Positions 42,999 through 53,900 of a stretch of 64,000 bases of DNA are shown in pieces. Every line of letters begins with the position of its first letter. The stretch's first letter is position 1. Source of the DNA: Garcia nutans (lineage: Eukaryota; Streptophyta; Magnoliopsida; Malpighiales; Euphorbiaceae). Below the pieces are notes generated by a model, which made no database searches, had not been told where the DNA came from, and worked only from the letters and a program-made list of their open reading frames with translations. The translations under genes were made by a program, and so were the position numbers. Where the stretch lies: assembly GCA_947685225.1 (NCBI GenBank), contig CANTUV010000004.1, positions 10,819,001 through 10,883,000 of the forward strand. Reading direction: 5' to 3'.

Positions 42999-44283
42999 AC
43001 CATGAAGAACCAATTGGCCATAAATTTGGAGAACAATGATGAGGCATCCGCTAGCACCAAGAAGTTAAAGGATAAGGGGAAGGCTAAGGTTGGTGAAGTG
43101 GCTTTTGATGATGACAAGGTAGTCATCGATGATGATGACGACTGGGCTTAATGCTTCCAAGATCCTCAAGAAAAGAAGAAGGAGCCGATAGTTGTTGAAA
43201 GATTAGCTGTGGAGAAAATTGAAACTTCAGATGTTGAGAAGTTGATTGCTGACTTGGAAAAGAAGTTTGAAAAAAAGCTGAAAACTGAGGGGATGTCGAA
43301 AGTTGACAAGTTGTTTGAGCTAGATGAAGAGGTTCCGTACAAGTTCAAGATGCCATCCTTTGCAAAGTTTGATGGAACTGGAAATCATCACCTCCATGTG
43401 AAGTAGTATATCACTGCTAGCCCGAGCTACTAAGGCTCAAGCCCTAAGGTACTTAATGCTCTCATTGGATTCTGTTATCCAAAATTGGTTCAATACCTTA
43501 GATGATGGCACTAAAAAAAGTTAGGATTTGCTATACAAGGCCTTCATCCAACAACATGGATACAATGTTGAATTGAAAGTTACTCTAATGGAGGTGGAGT
43601 CCATTAGACAAAGGCAAAATGAAAACTTTGTGGACTATGTGAAGAGGTGGAGGAATAAGGCTGCTTTGCTCAAGAAGAGTAACGATGAATCTGATAAAAT
43701 AAGAATGATTGTGAGAGGGGTATTACCTAGTCTTCATGAAAGGATGTCTCATACACTCATCCAGGATTTCAAATATCTTCTCCAAGCTAGTCTACAAATT
43801 GAAGAATGAGAAATAGAGAAGAACCACTTTTTGGTAAGAAGGAATGAGGAAGGGAACTATCAGTCGGCTAATCAAAGCACTCAAAAGGAAGTTAATGTTA
43901 ATATGACTGGTTAAAGAAATAGAAGGCAGTTCTTAGAGTTAGGGAAACCTCTATCTTGGGTTTTGAACAAGCTACAAAAGAAAGTTTTGGCTCCTCGACC
44001 GCTACATAATCCTTTGCCACCAAACTTTCATGCTGAGACCTTCTGTCAATTTCATCAAATGCAAGGGCAAGAAATGGATAAATGTGCTCGTCTAAGGCAT
44101 GAGATCCAAGATTTGATTGACAATGGTAAGCTACCTGAGCCGGATAAACCCAATACCAAAAGCAATCATTTTCGTAAATTTTGAAGAGTTCCTCCACTGG
44201 CAACTTTCATGGTAGGAAGAGGATTGGAGGATGATTTTTTCTTATTCTCCTTTCAAGATGAGAGTATCGAAGATGTGGAATAA
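42999..44283 (+). pseudogene. T1 gag, main part
   Basis: Resumes T1 gag after the T2 insertion (the first five bases are the TSD copy). Collinear with T2 gag to a TAA at 44281-44283. Stops at 43149 (TAA) and 43404 (TAG), then a small deletion near 43415 that shifts the frame, and further stops near 43522, 43807 and 43912. The zinc-finger-like FCQFHQMQGQEMDKC near 44041 has lost its second His (GH to GQ). More decayed than T2, consistent with being the older host. Confidence 0.85.
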
Positions 44284-46414
44284 GGAAAAATTTTAACTCA
44301 ATAAACTAACTTGAATGTTGCTCTTCTTTTTTGCTTTCTTTAAATATTTAATTGGAATAATTATATTTTTTTAAATTTAAGATTATTTGAATAAATTACT
44401 TTCATCAAAATTTTTGTTGGTCTTTGTTCATTTTGGTGCTCAACCGATGACGAATCTAGCTTGATAATCATAAATTAATATATCTGTGCATCAAGATTTG
44501 AATGACTTTACTAGATAAGGGAATTGTTCTATAGCATTGAGTTGTGTATGCTTACTTAGAGAGGGCTCCTACATAATGACCTTTGTCTAGGTCCTAGTCA
44601 ATCTTAGAACATGCTTTGAAGGACTTTCGAGGTGAAATTGAACTCTGCTTATTGAAGGGAGAGATGATTTAGGTATTGTTTGTTAAGCCAATAACTAGTA
44701 TCAACCCTATTGACATCAATCCTTAGTTGTCCCTTTGAGCCTTCATAAGATTTTAGCTGGCTTTTCATTGGCCTGTAAATCCCGATAACCTACCCTGAGC
44801 TATTGTGATACTTATGATAAATCTGATGATCACTAAGGGGAAGTGGCAAGAAGATCAAAAAGAAAGGAATGCCTAGTTAAGACCATAAAGGATAAAAAAA
44901 AGAAAAAAAAAGGAAAAAAAAGAGGAAAAAAAGAAGAAAAATAAAAGAAAATAAAACCCAAAACGGTTCAGAAATCCAACCGAGTTCTCTTTTACCTAAA
45001 GCAGCAAAAGTCTTCCATTTGGTTTATAAGGACAGTTTGACTGGAATTAGTCCAATCCAAGCAAAGATTCAATCAAAATCAGAGAAAAAGGAGAAAGACC
45101 ATCTAGTTTTTCAAAGTCCTGTTCTTAACAATCCCACAAAGAAGAAGGACAAAATTATAAAATGCTTAAAGAAAGGGAAGAGGAAGAAAAAAGAAAGAGA
45201 AAGAAAAGGGAAAAGAAGAAAAAAAATGATTATGGGTACCAAACTTTTTGCAAAGGCAAAGACTATCCCAATCGAGATCCAGATTAACGTCAAAAAGAAA
45301 GAAGAATGTTCAAAGCTCTATCTTTTCATGTTTCCAACTCTTTAAACAGGAAAATTGTAGTGTGAGGGTTTGTCCATATTGTCACATTGACTCCAATTTA
45401 CAATTGGCCTTCGCTTAACCCATGTCCCTTATAGACTCCATTTCAAGACTATCAAAGACCTGTTGATCTCTCTTGGTAGGTAGAGTCTATTAGTGGAGCT
45501 AGTTTGAATAAGCATGCATATGAGGTAGACAATATTTAAACTCAATGAGACCTTTGGCTAAGTAATGTGTATGTGCCTATTTGAAGTGTAACAGTTCTTA
45601 CTCAAATAGATGTGATTCTCGAGTTTAGTATGGTAACTAGGGTTGTTATAGATATGTTAATTTGCAAAATCAAGTCCCGAGGTACAATGACACTGATGTG
45701 ACAACGTTAACATTTGATTTAAAATAAAAAAATATTTTTGTCATACAAAGCCTTCAAGTTAAGGGAAGTTTGTTGAACCATCGAACCTTGAAGGACATAT
45801 TGGGCAAAGTAAATAATTATTGGCATGGTTGTGAAAAAGTTGCCAACTGGTGTGCTGATTCCTAATTTGAAATAAATGTATCTTTGCTGCTTAGGCCTTA
45901 CCACTCATGTTTTCAACATCTTGAAGATAAAAGCCATAAATGCAAAGCTTTCTGTCATTCCAATGCAGGACCTAAACAGGCATCTGGAAGGAGTCAATGA
46001 GAACACTTAAGCTGATTACCTTGGTCTGTGAGTTGAAAGAATCACTGTAAGTATTATTCATACATATCATGTATACATGAGCATATCACATTGCATTTTG
46101 TTATCTTTTGTTACCTATTATTTGTCAAAGTGAACAACAAACACCGTATGAAGTAAAGAATCAAAAGAAGATATTGAATCAAGGGGCATAGAAAGCCCAT
46201 TGATGGAGGAAGCTCCAGTCATTTTGCAAAAGAAGAAATGCATGCTTGTGCGAAGAACTAGACAACACAAACATTAATATGAACCTGCATGAGAAAAATC
46301 ATTGGTTTGAGCCTACACATGGGGACAAGGAGAAGATATAAGGGTCAACTAAAAAATAGCTAAATTTTTTCCAAAAGGAAGAACAAAATGAATGGAACAT
46401 TAGAACTCTCAAAA
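44284..46414 (+). other. T1 post-gag region
   Basis: Collinear with T2 37232-39606, including the A/G-rich tract (about 44890-44960 and 45170-45230). A 108-codon Lys-rich frame at 45019-45345 falls in this tract and resembles no family I recognise; composition alone can explain it. No pol domains. Confidence 0.7.
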
Positions 46415-46708
46415 GGATGAGAATCCAATTTAGGATCGAGCATCCACATCCAGTTTAGGATCGAGTATCCAAATCCAATTTTGGGTCAAGCACCCAACTC
46501 TAGTTTTGGATTAGGCACCTAAAATCCAATTTCGGGTTGAGCACCCAAATTCAATTTTGGGTTGAGCACCCAACTCCTATCTTGGGTCCAATTATCCAAC
46601 TCCAGTTTTAGGTCGAGCACCCAAAATTTAGTTTCGGATCAAGCACTCAAATCAAATTTTGGGTCCACCACCCAAATCCAATTTTGAGTCGAGCACCCAA
46701 CTCCTGTC
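46415..46708 (+). repeat. T1 3' minisatellite, left part
   Basis: Imperfect units of about 24-25 bp. Early units are of GGAT-cgag-ATCC type (46433 onward), passing into GGGT-cgagc-ACCC type. Cut at 46708 by A1; the array continues at 63012. Flank CTGTC (46704-46708) matches TTGTC (63012-63016) at 4 of 5 bases, the likely TSD of A1. Confidence 0.85.
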
Positions 46709-47147
46709 TGTTGCGCTCTAATAAACACTACTAAAGCTACACTCTCAAGTATACGAGGCTACTGTAGTATTTTGGTGAACACCTCAAGGTCGTCTCACAT
46801 GGAAGCTAGATAAGCTAATTATTTATCAGATCGTAATAAACAAATTATCAATTAATAGTTTTTTTTATATATAATTAAATTGCTAATAACTAATGACAAT
46901 AAAAACTAATTGATTTTAGAACAATGATAGAAAACTGAGCAAATAGATTGATTCACTTAATAGGAAAGTCTAGGGTTTGCACTTCTCTACTAACTTATAT
47001 GTATGAACGGCTATTCCTCTCAACTGATTTAATTTCAAAGATCAGATTTCAAGCAACTTAATTAATCAAATCAAGAAAATAAGCTCTCGCATTCAGACCT
47101 CTTTCAATTAATCTTATTACAATCAAAATGATCTTTTCCTTAGGTTT

Positions 47148-49748
47148 TGTAATATCCCAAAGTATACCCTAAAAGTTTTGAAAAAATTATTGTTGTATTT
47201 GGATTAAGTGTATATGTTTTAGTGGGAAGAGAAAAGAGGTAATGAGGAGAGTGTATATGTTGTATATATTGAGATATATACAACATATACAAGTCAAAAG
47301 AAGTGAAAAGTCAAAGAAAGAGTTAATTTTTATTAATTAATTATAAGGAAATTAATTAAGTGGAATTTGAGTGAGTGGAAGTGGATGGAGATATTTTGAA
47401 TATTTTAATGTTTAAATGCTTGGAGGAGAGGGTTTTGAGAAGAGAGTTGTTGAGGGTTGACTTTGTTTTCTTTCTTTTCTTCTTGTTTCTTTCTTCTTCT
47501 TCGTGCATCTTCATCTCCTCCTTTTCTTTTCTTTTCTTTTGGCCGGCACTCCATAGCAAGAGAGCAAGAGAGAGATTTGATCTTCCAAACTCAAGATTGA
47601 AGGAAGTTTTCAAGTGATCAAGTTGGAAATTTAAGAGTTTCTTCATCCTTGGTAAGTTTTCCACTTGATTCTTTGATTTTCTTTGAGTTTGTAAGTTGAG
47701 GTTGTGGTTGATATGTGTTTGTTTGATTGTGGTGTGTTTAAGAGTGTTTGGTTCATTGATTTTGGATTTTGGGGTTGGATTGAAGGAAAGAGAAAGTTTA
47801 TTGGAAGAGAAAGTGTTGTGGTTGTGTTTTGGGTTTGTGGTGATGATTATGATTTGTGTTTGATGTATGTTTTGAGTTGTTTTGGTGTTTTTGCAAATTT
47901 ATTATGGTTTTTGGGTATGTTTAGTTAAGTTGGTTTGGAGTGGATAATGGTGGAAGAAACTGGTTTGTTGGATGTAGTGTTGATGTTGCCGGAATCTGCA
48001 TTTTTGGCCTGACACGCCCATGAGCACGGCCAGGTTTTAGGCGTGCCAATGGTTCTATGTTCTTGGATGGGTGACTCGAGCAGTGACATGCCCATGTCAC
48101 TGAGCGCGTCACAGCTTCCATGTTGTAGTAGTATTGACACGTCCAGTGACACGCCGCGTGTCATAGCTACTGTGTTGTTGGTGGATTGACACTGCCATAA
48201 ACATGCCCGTGTTGTTGGACGTGTCAATGTTTTTGTGAGACAGAATGTATTACACGTTCAGTGACACACCCGTGGTTCTGAGCGTGTCAAAGCTTCTGTG
48301 TTGTGAGTTTAGGGCACGGTCATGGACACGCCCGTGTTGTTGAGCGTGTCATGTGTAGAGTTTTCCCTAGTTGATTCTTAGCCCTATTATCTCATGTGTA
48401 TGATCACCTTTGGTTTAGATTTTGAAGAGAGTTTCCCTAATCCAAGTGTTGAAGGATTCTTGGAAGAGAAGTTTGGTGTGGTGTGAGTTGCTTTTGAGGT
48501 AAGTACAAACCCTACCTTATTGCATATATTTACATGACATTGAGACTTAACACATTTGGTTGTGAATGTGTTAAGTAATTTATTACATTGTTGATACATT
48601 TGATTAACGCTATGAATTGTATGATGTGAAAGATATGATGATCATTCAAATTGTATATCCAATGTAATTGATTGTGGATACTCTATTGATGAGATGTGAA
48701 GCCATTATTGTTGGCTATAATGATGCAAATGAAATAATTGGGGCATGTTTGCCTAGATGATTATGAGGAAATGAGAATGGAATTGATAACGAAATAATGA
48801 AAGAATTGTATGCCTAATGTGTTATTCACTTTTCAGAGTTTTATTGTTGGTGGCATGTCTAATAGTAACAATCTCTTGAAGCTGGGTTGGGCTTGATCCT
48901 TGAAGCCAATTTGGGTTGAAGTTTAGCATGCTTAACTCCCCTTGAAGCTTGGTTGGGTCTAGTTCTTGAAGCCTAGTTGAGATGTTACAACCCTTGAAGC
49001 TAGGTTGGGTTTGGTTCTTGAAGCCAAGTTGGGTTGATACTTAGCATGCTTTGTTCCCCTTGAAGCTTGGTTGAGCCTAATCCTTGAAGCCTAGTTGGGA
49101 TAATGATAATGATAAATGTGATAATTGAACCAAAACATTAACTCTGAAAGTTGAATGGCATATTAGTTTCTTTTGGGCCCATGCTTGTCTTTGTTTCAAT
49201 GTGATTCATGAATGGTGAAACAATTGAATAAAATAATGGAGTGTAGTGTTATGAAATATTAATATATCCTTTATGAATATTGTCTTTATTGCTAAAATGT
49301 GTGACATTGACATTGCATTGAAGCACTTTGTTATTGTCGTTTGTACCACTAAGCCGTTGGCTTAGCGCGATTGTGGTTCATCGCGCAGGTGATAGGGTTG
49401 AGCCAGAGAGTTCATCTAGACCGAGTCGAGTCTAGATTTTGAAGTGTTGATAGTGGGCTTAAAGATCAAAGACGAACTGCCAAACATGTATAAATGTTAT
49501 GTTTTGTAAAATTTGATTTTTGATGTATAAATATATTTGTAAATATCGCTATATTTTCCGTTGCGTATTGAATGAACATTTTATCTATTGTGTTTTATAA
49601 TATACTTAAATGTTTCAAGTTTTCTCATATTATTGTATGAAGGAATGATTTGTTTGTTTAGTAAACCGTAGCATTCCTATATTCGGTATACGTATATTAT
49701 AGGTGTTGTAGTATGTAGTGTGCTTATACCGGGTATAGGGGTGTTACA
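47148..49748 (+). repeat. G3 5' LTR
   Basis: 2601 bp, TGTAATATCCC to GGGGTGTTACA. Contents: CT-rich tract (47465-47545), donor-like TTG|GTAAGTTTT (47652), GACACGCCC/GCGTGTC repeats (48010-48350), acceptor-like TTTAG (48417-48418), 80-nt mini-exon, donor GAG|GTAAGT (48499), CCTTGAAGC units (about 48885-49095), twin hairpin (49349-49386). It keeps a 125-bp repeat segment that the 3' LTR has lost. Confidence 0.95.
48885..49095 (+). repeat. CCTTGAAGC-type tandem units in G3 5' LTR
   Basis: About eight imperfect units of 20-30 bp with core CTTGAAGC followed by GTTGGGTT-like sequence, with TTAGCATGCTT between some units. Same array at about 5433-5618 (S1), 58252-58470 (G3 3' LTR) and 61440-61640 (G4); absent from G2. 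Confidence 0.8.
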
Positions 49749-49755
49749 ATTGTTT

Positions 49756-49792
49756 TGGTATCAGAGCCTCGGTTTGAGATTCTCAACCTAGG
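49756..49792 (+). promoter_or_regulatory. G3 primer-binding site and hairpin
   Basis: TGGTATCAGAGCC at 49756-49768, seven bases after the LTR end, then the inverted repeat with arms CCTCGGTT and AACCTAGG. One substitution against G2 breaks one pair. An acceptor-like GTTTGCAG ends at 49906, 12 nt before the gag ATG. Confidence 0.88.
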
Positions 49793-50214
49793 TCAATTGT
49801 AAGAAAAAGAAAATTTTGATTTTAAAAGTTGGTTTTTATATAAGATACATGCTTTGGTATTGGCAGTCTCTGATCTTTGATGAGGTATATTCTGCTGCGT
49901 TTGCAGATATAGGTAGTGATGACGTCTCTGTCACGTCAGTTGTTTGGTTAGTTTTTGTTATAGATTTGTGTCTTGTTTATTATAATAATTATTGTTTTAT
50001 TTAGGTATTTTGTTAGTTTAAATTGGTTTATTTAGTGTTTTTGTTAATTTTGTAGTTTTAGTTTATTTCAGTGTTTATGTCGTTTTTGATCTAGTTTTTA
50101 GTATGCTGTTTATGTTTTGTTGGTTATTGTTTATTTAATTTTTGTTTAAATTTGTTTGAGTTTTGTTTTAGGTTAAAAAAGCCAAGGAACCAAGACTGAA
50201 GGAAAAATGGACAG

Positions 50215-50945
50215 TAGCTGACACAGGTAGAGGACACGGCCAAGTCACTAGCCGTGTCCCATATCAAGCTGGAAAGAAGCCACAAGACACAGTGATGGAC
50301 ACAGGCAAGGGACACAGCCAAGTCAGTGGCCGTGTCCCTCCAAAGATGCTCCAACACGGCCAAGTCACTCCAACTTGGCCGTGTCTCACCTAGTTCCAAA
50401 GGAAAAGAAGAAGAAATCATCACAGTAGGCGACACATGCAAGCGACATGGCCAAGTCACTGGCCATGTCCCTCCAAAATGATCCAACATGGCCAAGTCAC
50501 CTCAAACATGGCCATGTCCCTCAAATTATGCTCAAACACAGCCAAGTCACCATCAACTTGGCCGTGTCTCACCTAGTTCCAAAGGAAAAGAAGAAGAAAT
50601 CATTACAGTAGGCGACACATGCAAGCGACATGGCCAAGTCACTGGCCATTTCCCTCCAAAATGATCCAACACGGCCAAGTCACCTCAAACATGGCCATGT
50701 CCCTCCAATTATGCTCAAACACGGCCAAGTCACCATCAACTTGGCCGTGTCTCACCTAAATCCAAAGCAAAGAAGAGCAATTCTCACAATAGGTGACACA
50801 TGCAAGCGACATGGCCAAGTCACTGGCCATGTCGCTCCAAAATGGTCCAACTTGGCCGTGTCACCATCAACTTGGCTGTGTCTCTCCCTCAAATTCACCT
50901 CCAACACGGCCAAGTTCACTCTAACTTGGCCATGTCACTCAAGGA
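50215..50945 (+). repeat. CACGGCC / GGCCGTG inverted-word array upstream of A2 TATA box
   Basis: Imperfect tandem units in which ACACGGCCAAGTCA alternates with TGGCCGTGTC, so neighbouring words can pair. A larger duplicated segment is visible (50385-50500 against 50570-50685). It ends about 25 bp before the TATA box, so in this family it is probably in U3. Open frames across it (e.g. 50630-51094) reflect repeat composition. Confidence 0.85.
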
Positions 50946-50970
50946 TCAATAAAGACGCGCGGAGGTTTCG

Positions 50971-50978
50971 TATAAATA
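50971..50978 (+). promoter_or_regulatory. TATA box of A2 LTR
   Basis: TATAAATA in a GC-richer context, with the same motif at the equivalent place in A1 (minus, 59676-59683). Candidate core promoter; the start site is not determined. Confidence 0.6.
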
Positions 50979-53900
50979 TGGAAATTAGGGTTTTTCTTAA
51001 GGTTGTTGAGTTTTTGAGACAGGTTTCAGCCGTCAAGAGTGAAGTTAGGGTTTTAACATTTATTTTCTTTGACTTTGATTTCACTTTGGATTAAACTAGC
51101 TTAGATTAGATTTTTCTAGCCATTGATACATCCTTCTTGCAAGATGTGAGCAAGAGATTCTTCAGAAGCTTCAAGGAGTTTGTAATTTGGTTTTGTTCTT
51201 GAACTTTATTCTCTTTATTTTCATTGAAATTGTATTTATGAACATTATCATGTCTAAGTTGATTTCTTTGAATATTAATGAGATGAGTATGTTTGAAATC
51301 ATGATGAACTAATTTGATCCAGTCTAGGGTTTGTATGGATATGCTATGATTGTATGAATTGGTTATTCTCTTAGCTAATAATTTCTTCAGCCTTGATTGA
51401 ATGGAATATTGTTAATATATAATTGATTGGCCACCAATTATGTGTTTTAGATATTAGATGATGGATTGAGAGATGAAGTCTAATGTTGGAACAATTCAAT
51501 TAAGGACTTAGGTGAATTAGAGATATAACCTATTAAAAAGATTGTTTCAATTATAACAAGATTAGTTGTAAGAGGTTTGAATGCGAGAGCTTATTTCCTT
51601 GACTCAATTAATTAAGTTGTTTGAGATTTAATCTTTGAAATTAAATTAGTTAAGAGGAATAACTGTTCATACATATAAGTAGTAGAGAAGTGCAAACCCT
51701 AGACTTTTTTATCAAGTGAATCAAAACAATCAGCTTAATTTACTTTTATTCATTTTAAACTTCAATCAATCTTCTTCATTAGTTAGCAATTTAAATTTTA
51801 TTCATTACTTGTTATTTATAAACTTATAATCAATTAGCCACTTTAGCTTCCTTGTGAGACGACCTTGGGGCGATCACCTTTGCTACAGCTACCTCGTATA
51901 CTTGCGAGTGACGCTTTGTGGTAGAGTTAATTTGAGCGCAACATCAGTCCATAGAAGGTAGTGCTGAGAGTATAGCTCCTGAAGAGGGTAGAGATGGGGC
52001 TAGGGTTGAGAGAGCTAGTGAGGCACCTGCTCCTGTGCCAGAGAGATCAGCTGCTGATGAGGTTCCGCCGGTTTGGTTAAGACATGTGGTAGAATTGTTG
52101 AGGCAAGCTCCAGTGCAGCTGCCACTGCCACCACAGCCACAAGTGCCAGTGAGGCATTATGATAAGTTGAGAAAGTATGGGGCTGAGGATTTCTTTGGTA
52201 CTACAAATCCTGCAGTAGCTGAGAAGTGGTTAGATAGAGTGCAGAGGGTATTTATTCAGTTGCAAGCCACTCTTGAAGAAAAATTTGATTATGCTAGATC
52301 CCTTCTGCAGAAAGATGCTTATGATTGGTGGAAGACGGTTCCTCATGCCATGGATGATCCACCTACTTTGTCTTATGGTGATTTTCTGAGGGAGTTTGAG
52401 CAGAAATATACTTTGAGGGAGTATAAGGATGTCAAGAAGATGGAATTTCTGAATCTGAGGCAGGAGAACCGGACCGTAACGGAGTATGAGATAGAGTATA
52501 TCCGGTTGAGTCACTATGCAGGTGGAATTATTTGTGATGAGATTGACCGGTGTAGGAGATTTGAGGAGGGATTGAGGCCCTCTATTATGTGTATTGTTGC
52601 TGGTTCTCGGTACCAAGACTTTTCTCAGTTAGTTGCCGCAGCTATAAGTGTTGAGAGAGCACAGGGTATTGCAACAGCTGCTACCGAGGAGGAGACCAGA
52701 GTTAGGAGATCCTAGTTTGAGGCAGGGTCTTCATCTATGAAGAGAGGCCGAGGAAGTTTTGTTCTGAGAGTCAGTAGGAGCCTGAGGTAGTCGGGTAGGT
52801 CAGTTCAGTATCAGAGGCAGAGATCGAGACCTAAAATTTTTGTAGCGAGTGCTCCGACTCCAGTGGTTGAGAGATCCATTCCACCTATATGTGTTCATTG
52901 TGGTAGGACACATGGGGGTGTTTGCTGGAAGACGGGTGGATTAGGAGTATGTTTTAGATGTGGGTCACCAGCTCACTTTATTAAAGATTGCCCTGAGTTA
53001 CAGGAGGATAGACAAACTGATACTGCAGCTTCTCGACCCAGTGTCAGCAGAGGTGGTCGAGGAAGTAGAGGTTTCAGTAGAGGTGGTCAACCCGGGTTTT
53101 GTCAAAGAGGAGGCTCTATATCTGGAGGCAGTAGGCCAGATGAGGCTGGATCTTCTAAGAGAGTGTATGTGATGCAGAGGCAGCCGGATACTTCAGCAGT
53201 CATTATGGGTACCTTTTCTTTATTTGGCATTTCAGTTCTTGCTTTGATTGATCCAGGATCTACTCATTCATACATAAGTGCATCTATCTTGCCTATGTCT
53301 GAATTACATTCAGAGTCGTTAGGATTTGATGTCTTGGTGACAAATCCTTTAGCACATAGTGTTGTGGTGAGTAAGGTGCATCGTGATAGTTCAGTTGTGG
53401 TGCAAGGAGAGGAGTTTTTGGGTGATTTGATTGAAATGCCTTTTAAAGAGTATGATTTAATCTTAGGCATGGATTGGTTGTCTAAGCATGGAGCTGTGGT
53501 AGACTGTCAAAAGATGTGTGTTACCTTGAGAACCGGTGATGGTAGAAGTGTGATGGTATCTAGTGAGCAGAGACAACTTGCATCCTTGTTTGTGTCAGCT
53601 GTTGTAGCTAGAAAGTTGATTAGAAAAGGGTGTGATGCTTATCTTGCTCATGTTGTGGATACCAAAGTAGTGGGTTCTCAGCTTGATAGTATACCCACAG
53701 TTGTTGAATTTCCAGATGTGTTTCCTGAGGAGTTGCCAGGGTTACCCCTTGAGAGAGAGGTTGAGTTTGGTATCGATTTGTTGCCTGGTACCACTCCCAT
53801 CTCTATTACTCCTTATCGAATGGCACCTGCTGAATTGAGAGAGTTGAAGGTGCAGTTGCAGGAGTTGTTGGATAAAGGGTTTATTCGCCCTAGTGTTTCT

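Larger units (their letters stand above)
49941..51943 (+). mobile_element. A2: Athila-like solo LTR inserted in G3 gag
   Basis: 2003 bp from TGTTTGGTTAG to GAGCGCAACA, with perfect TSD TCAGT (49936-49940 and 51944-51948). Same family as A1. Contents: AT-rich 5' part, long CACGGCC/GGCCGTG array (50215-50945), TATA box (50971-50978), then about 970 bp to the LTR end. No coding region. It postdates G3, which itself postdates A1. Confidence 0.93.

Noticed and set aside
45019..45345. Lys-rich 108-codon frame in T1 post-gag region (and similar at 37819-38085 in T2)
   Set aside because: Falls in an A/G-rich tract, not conserved in length or frame between T1 and T2, and no recognisable family.
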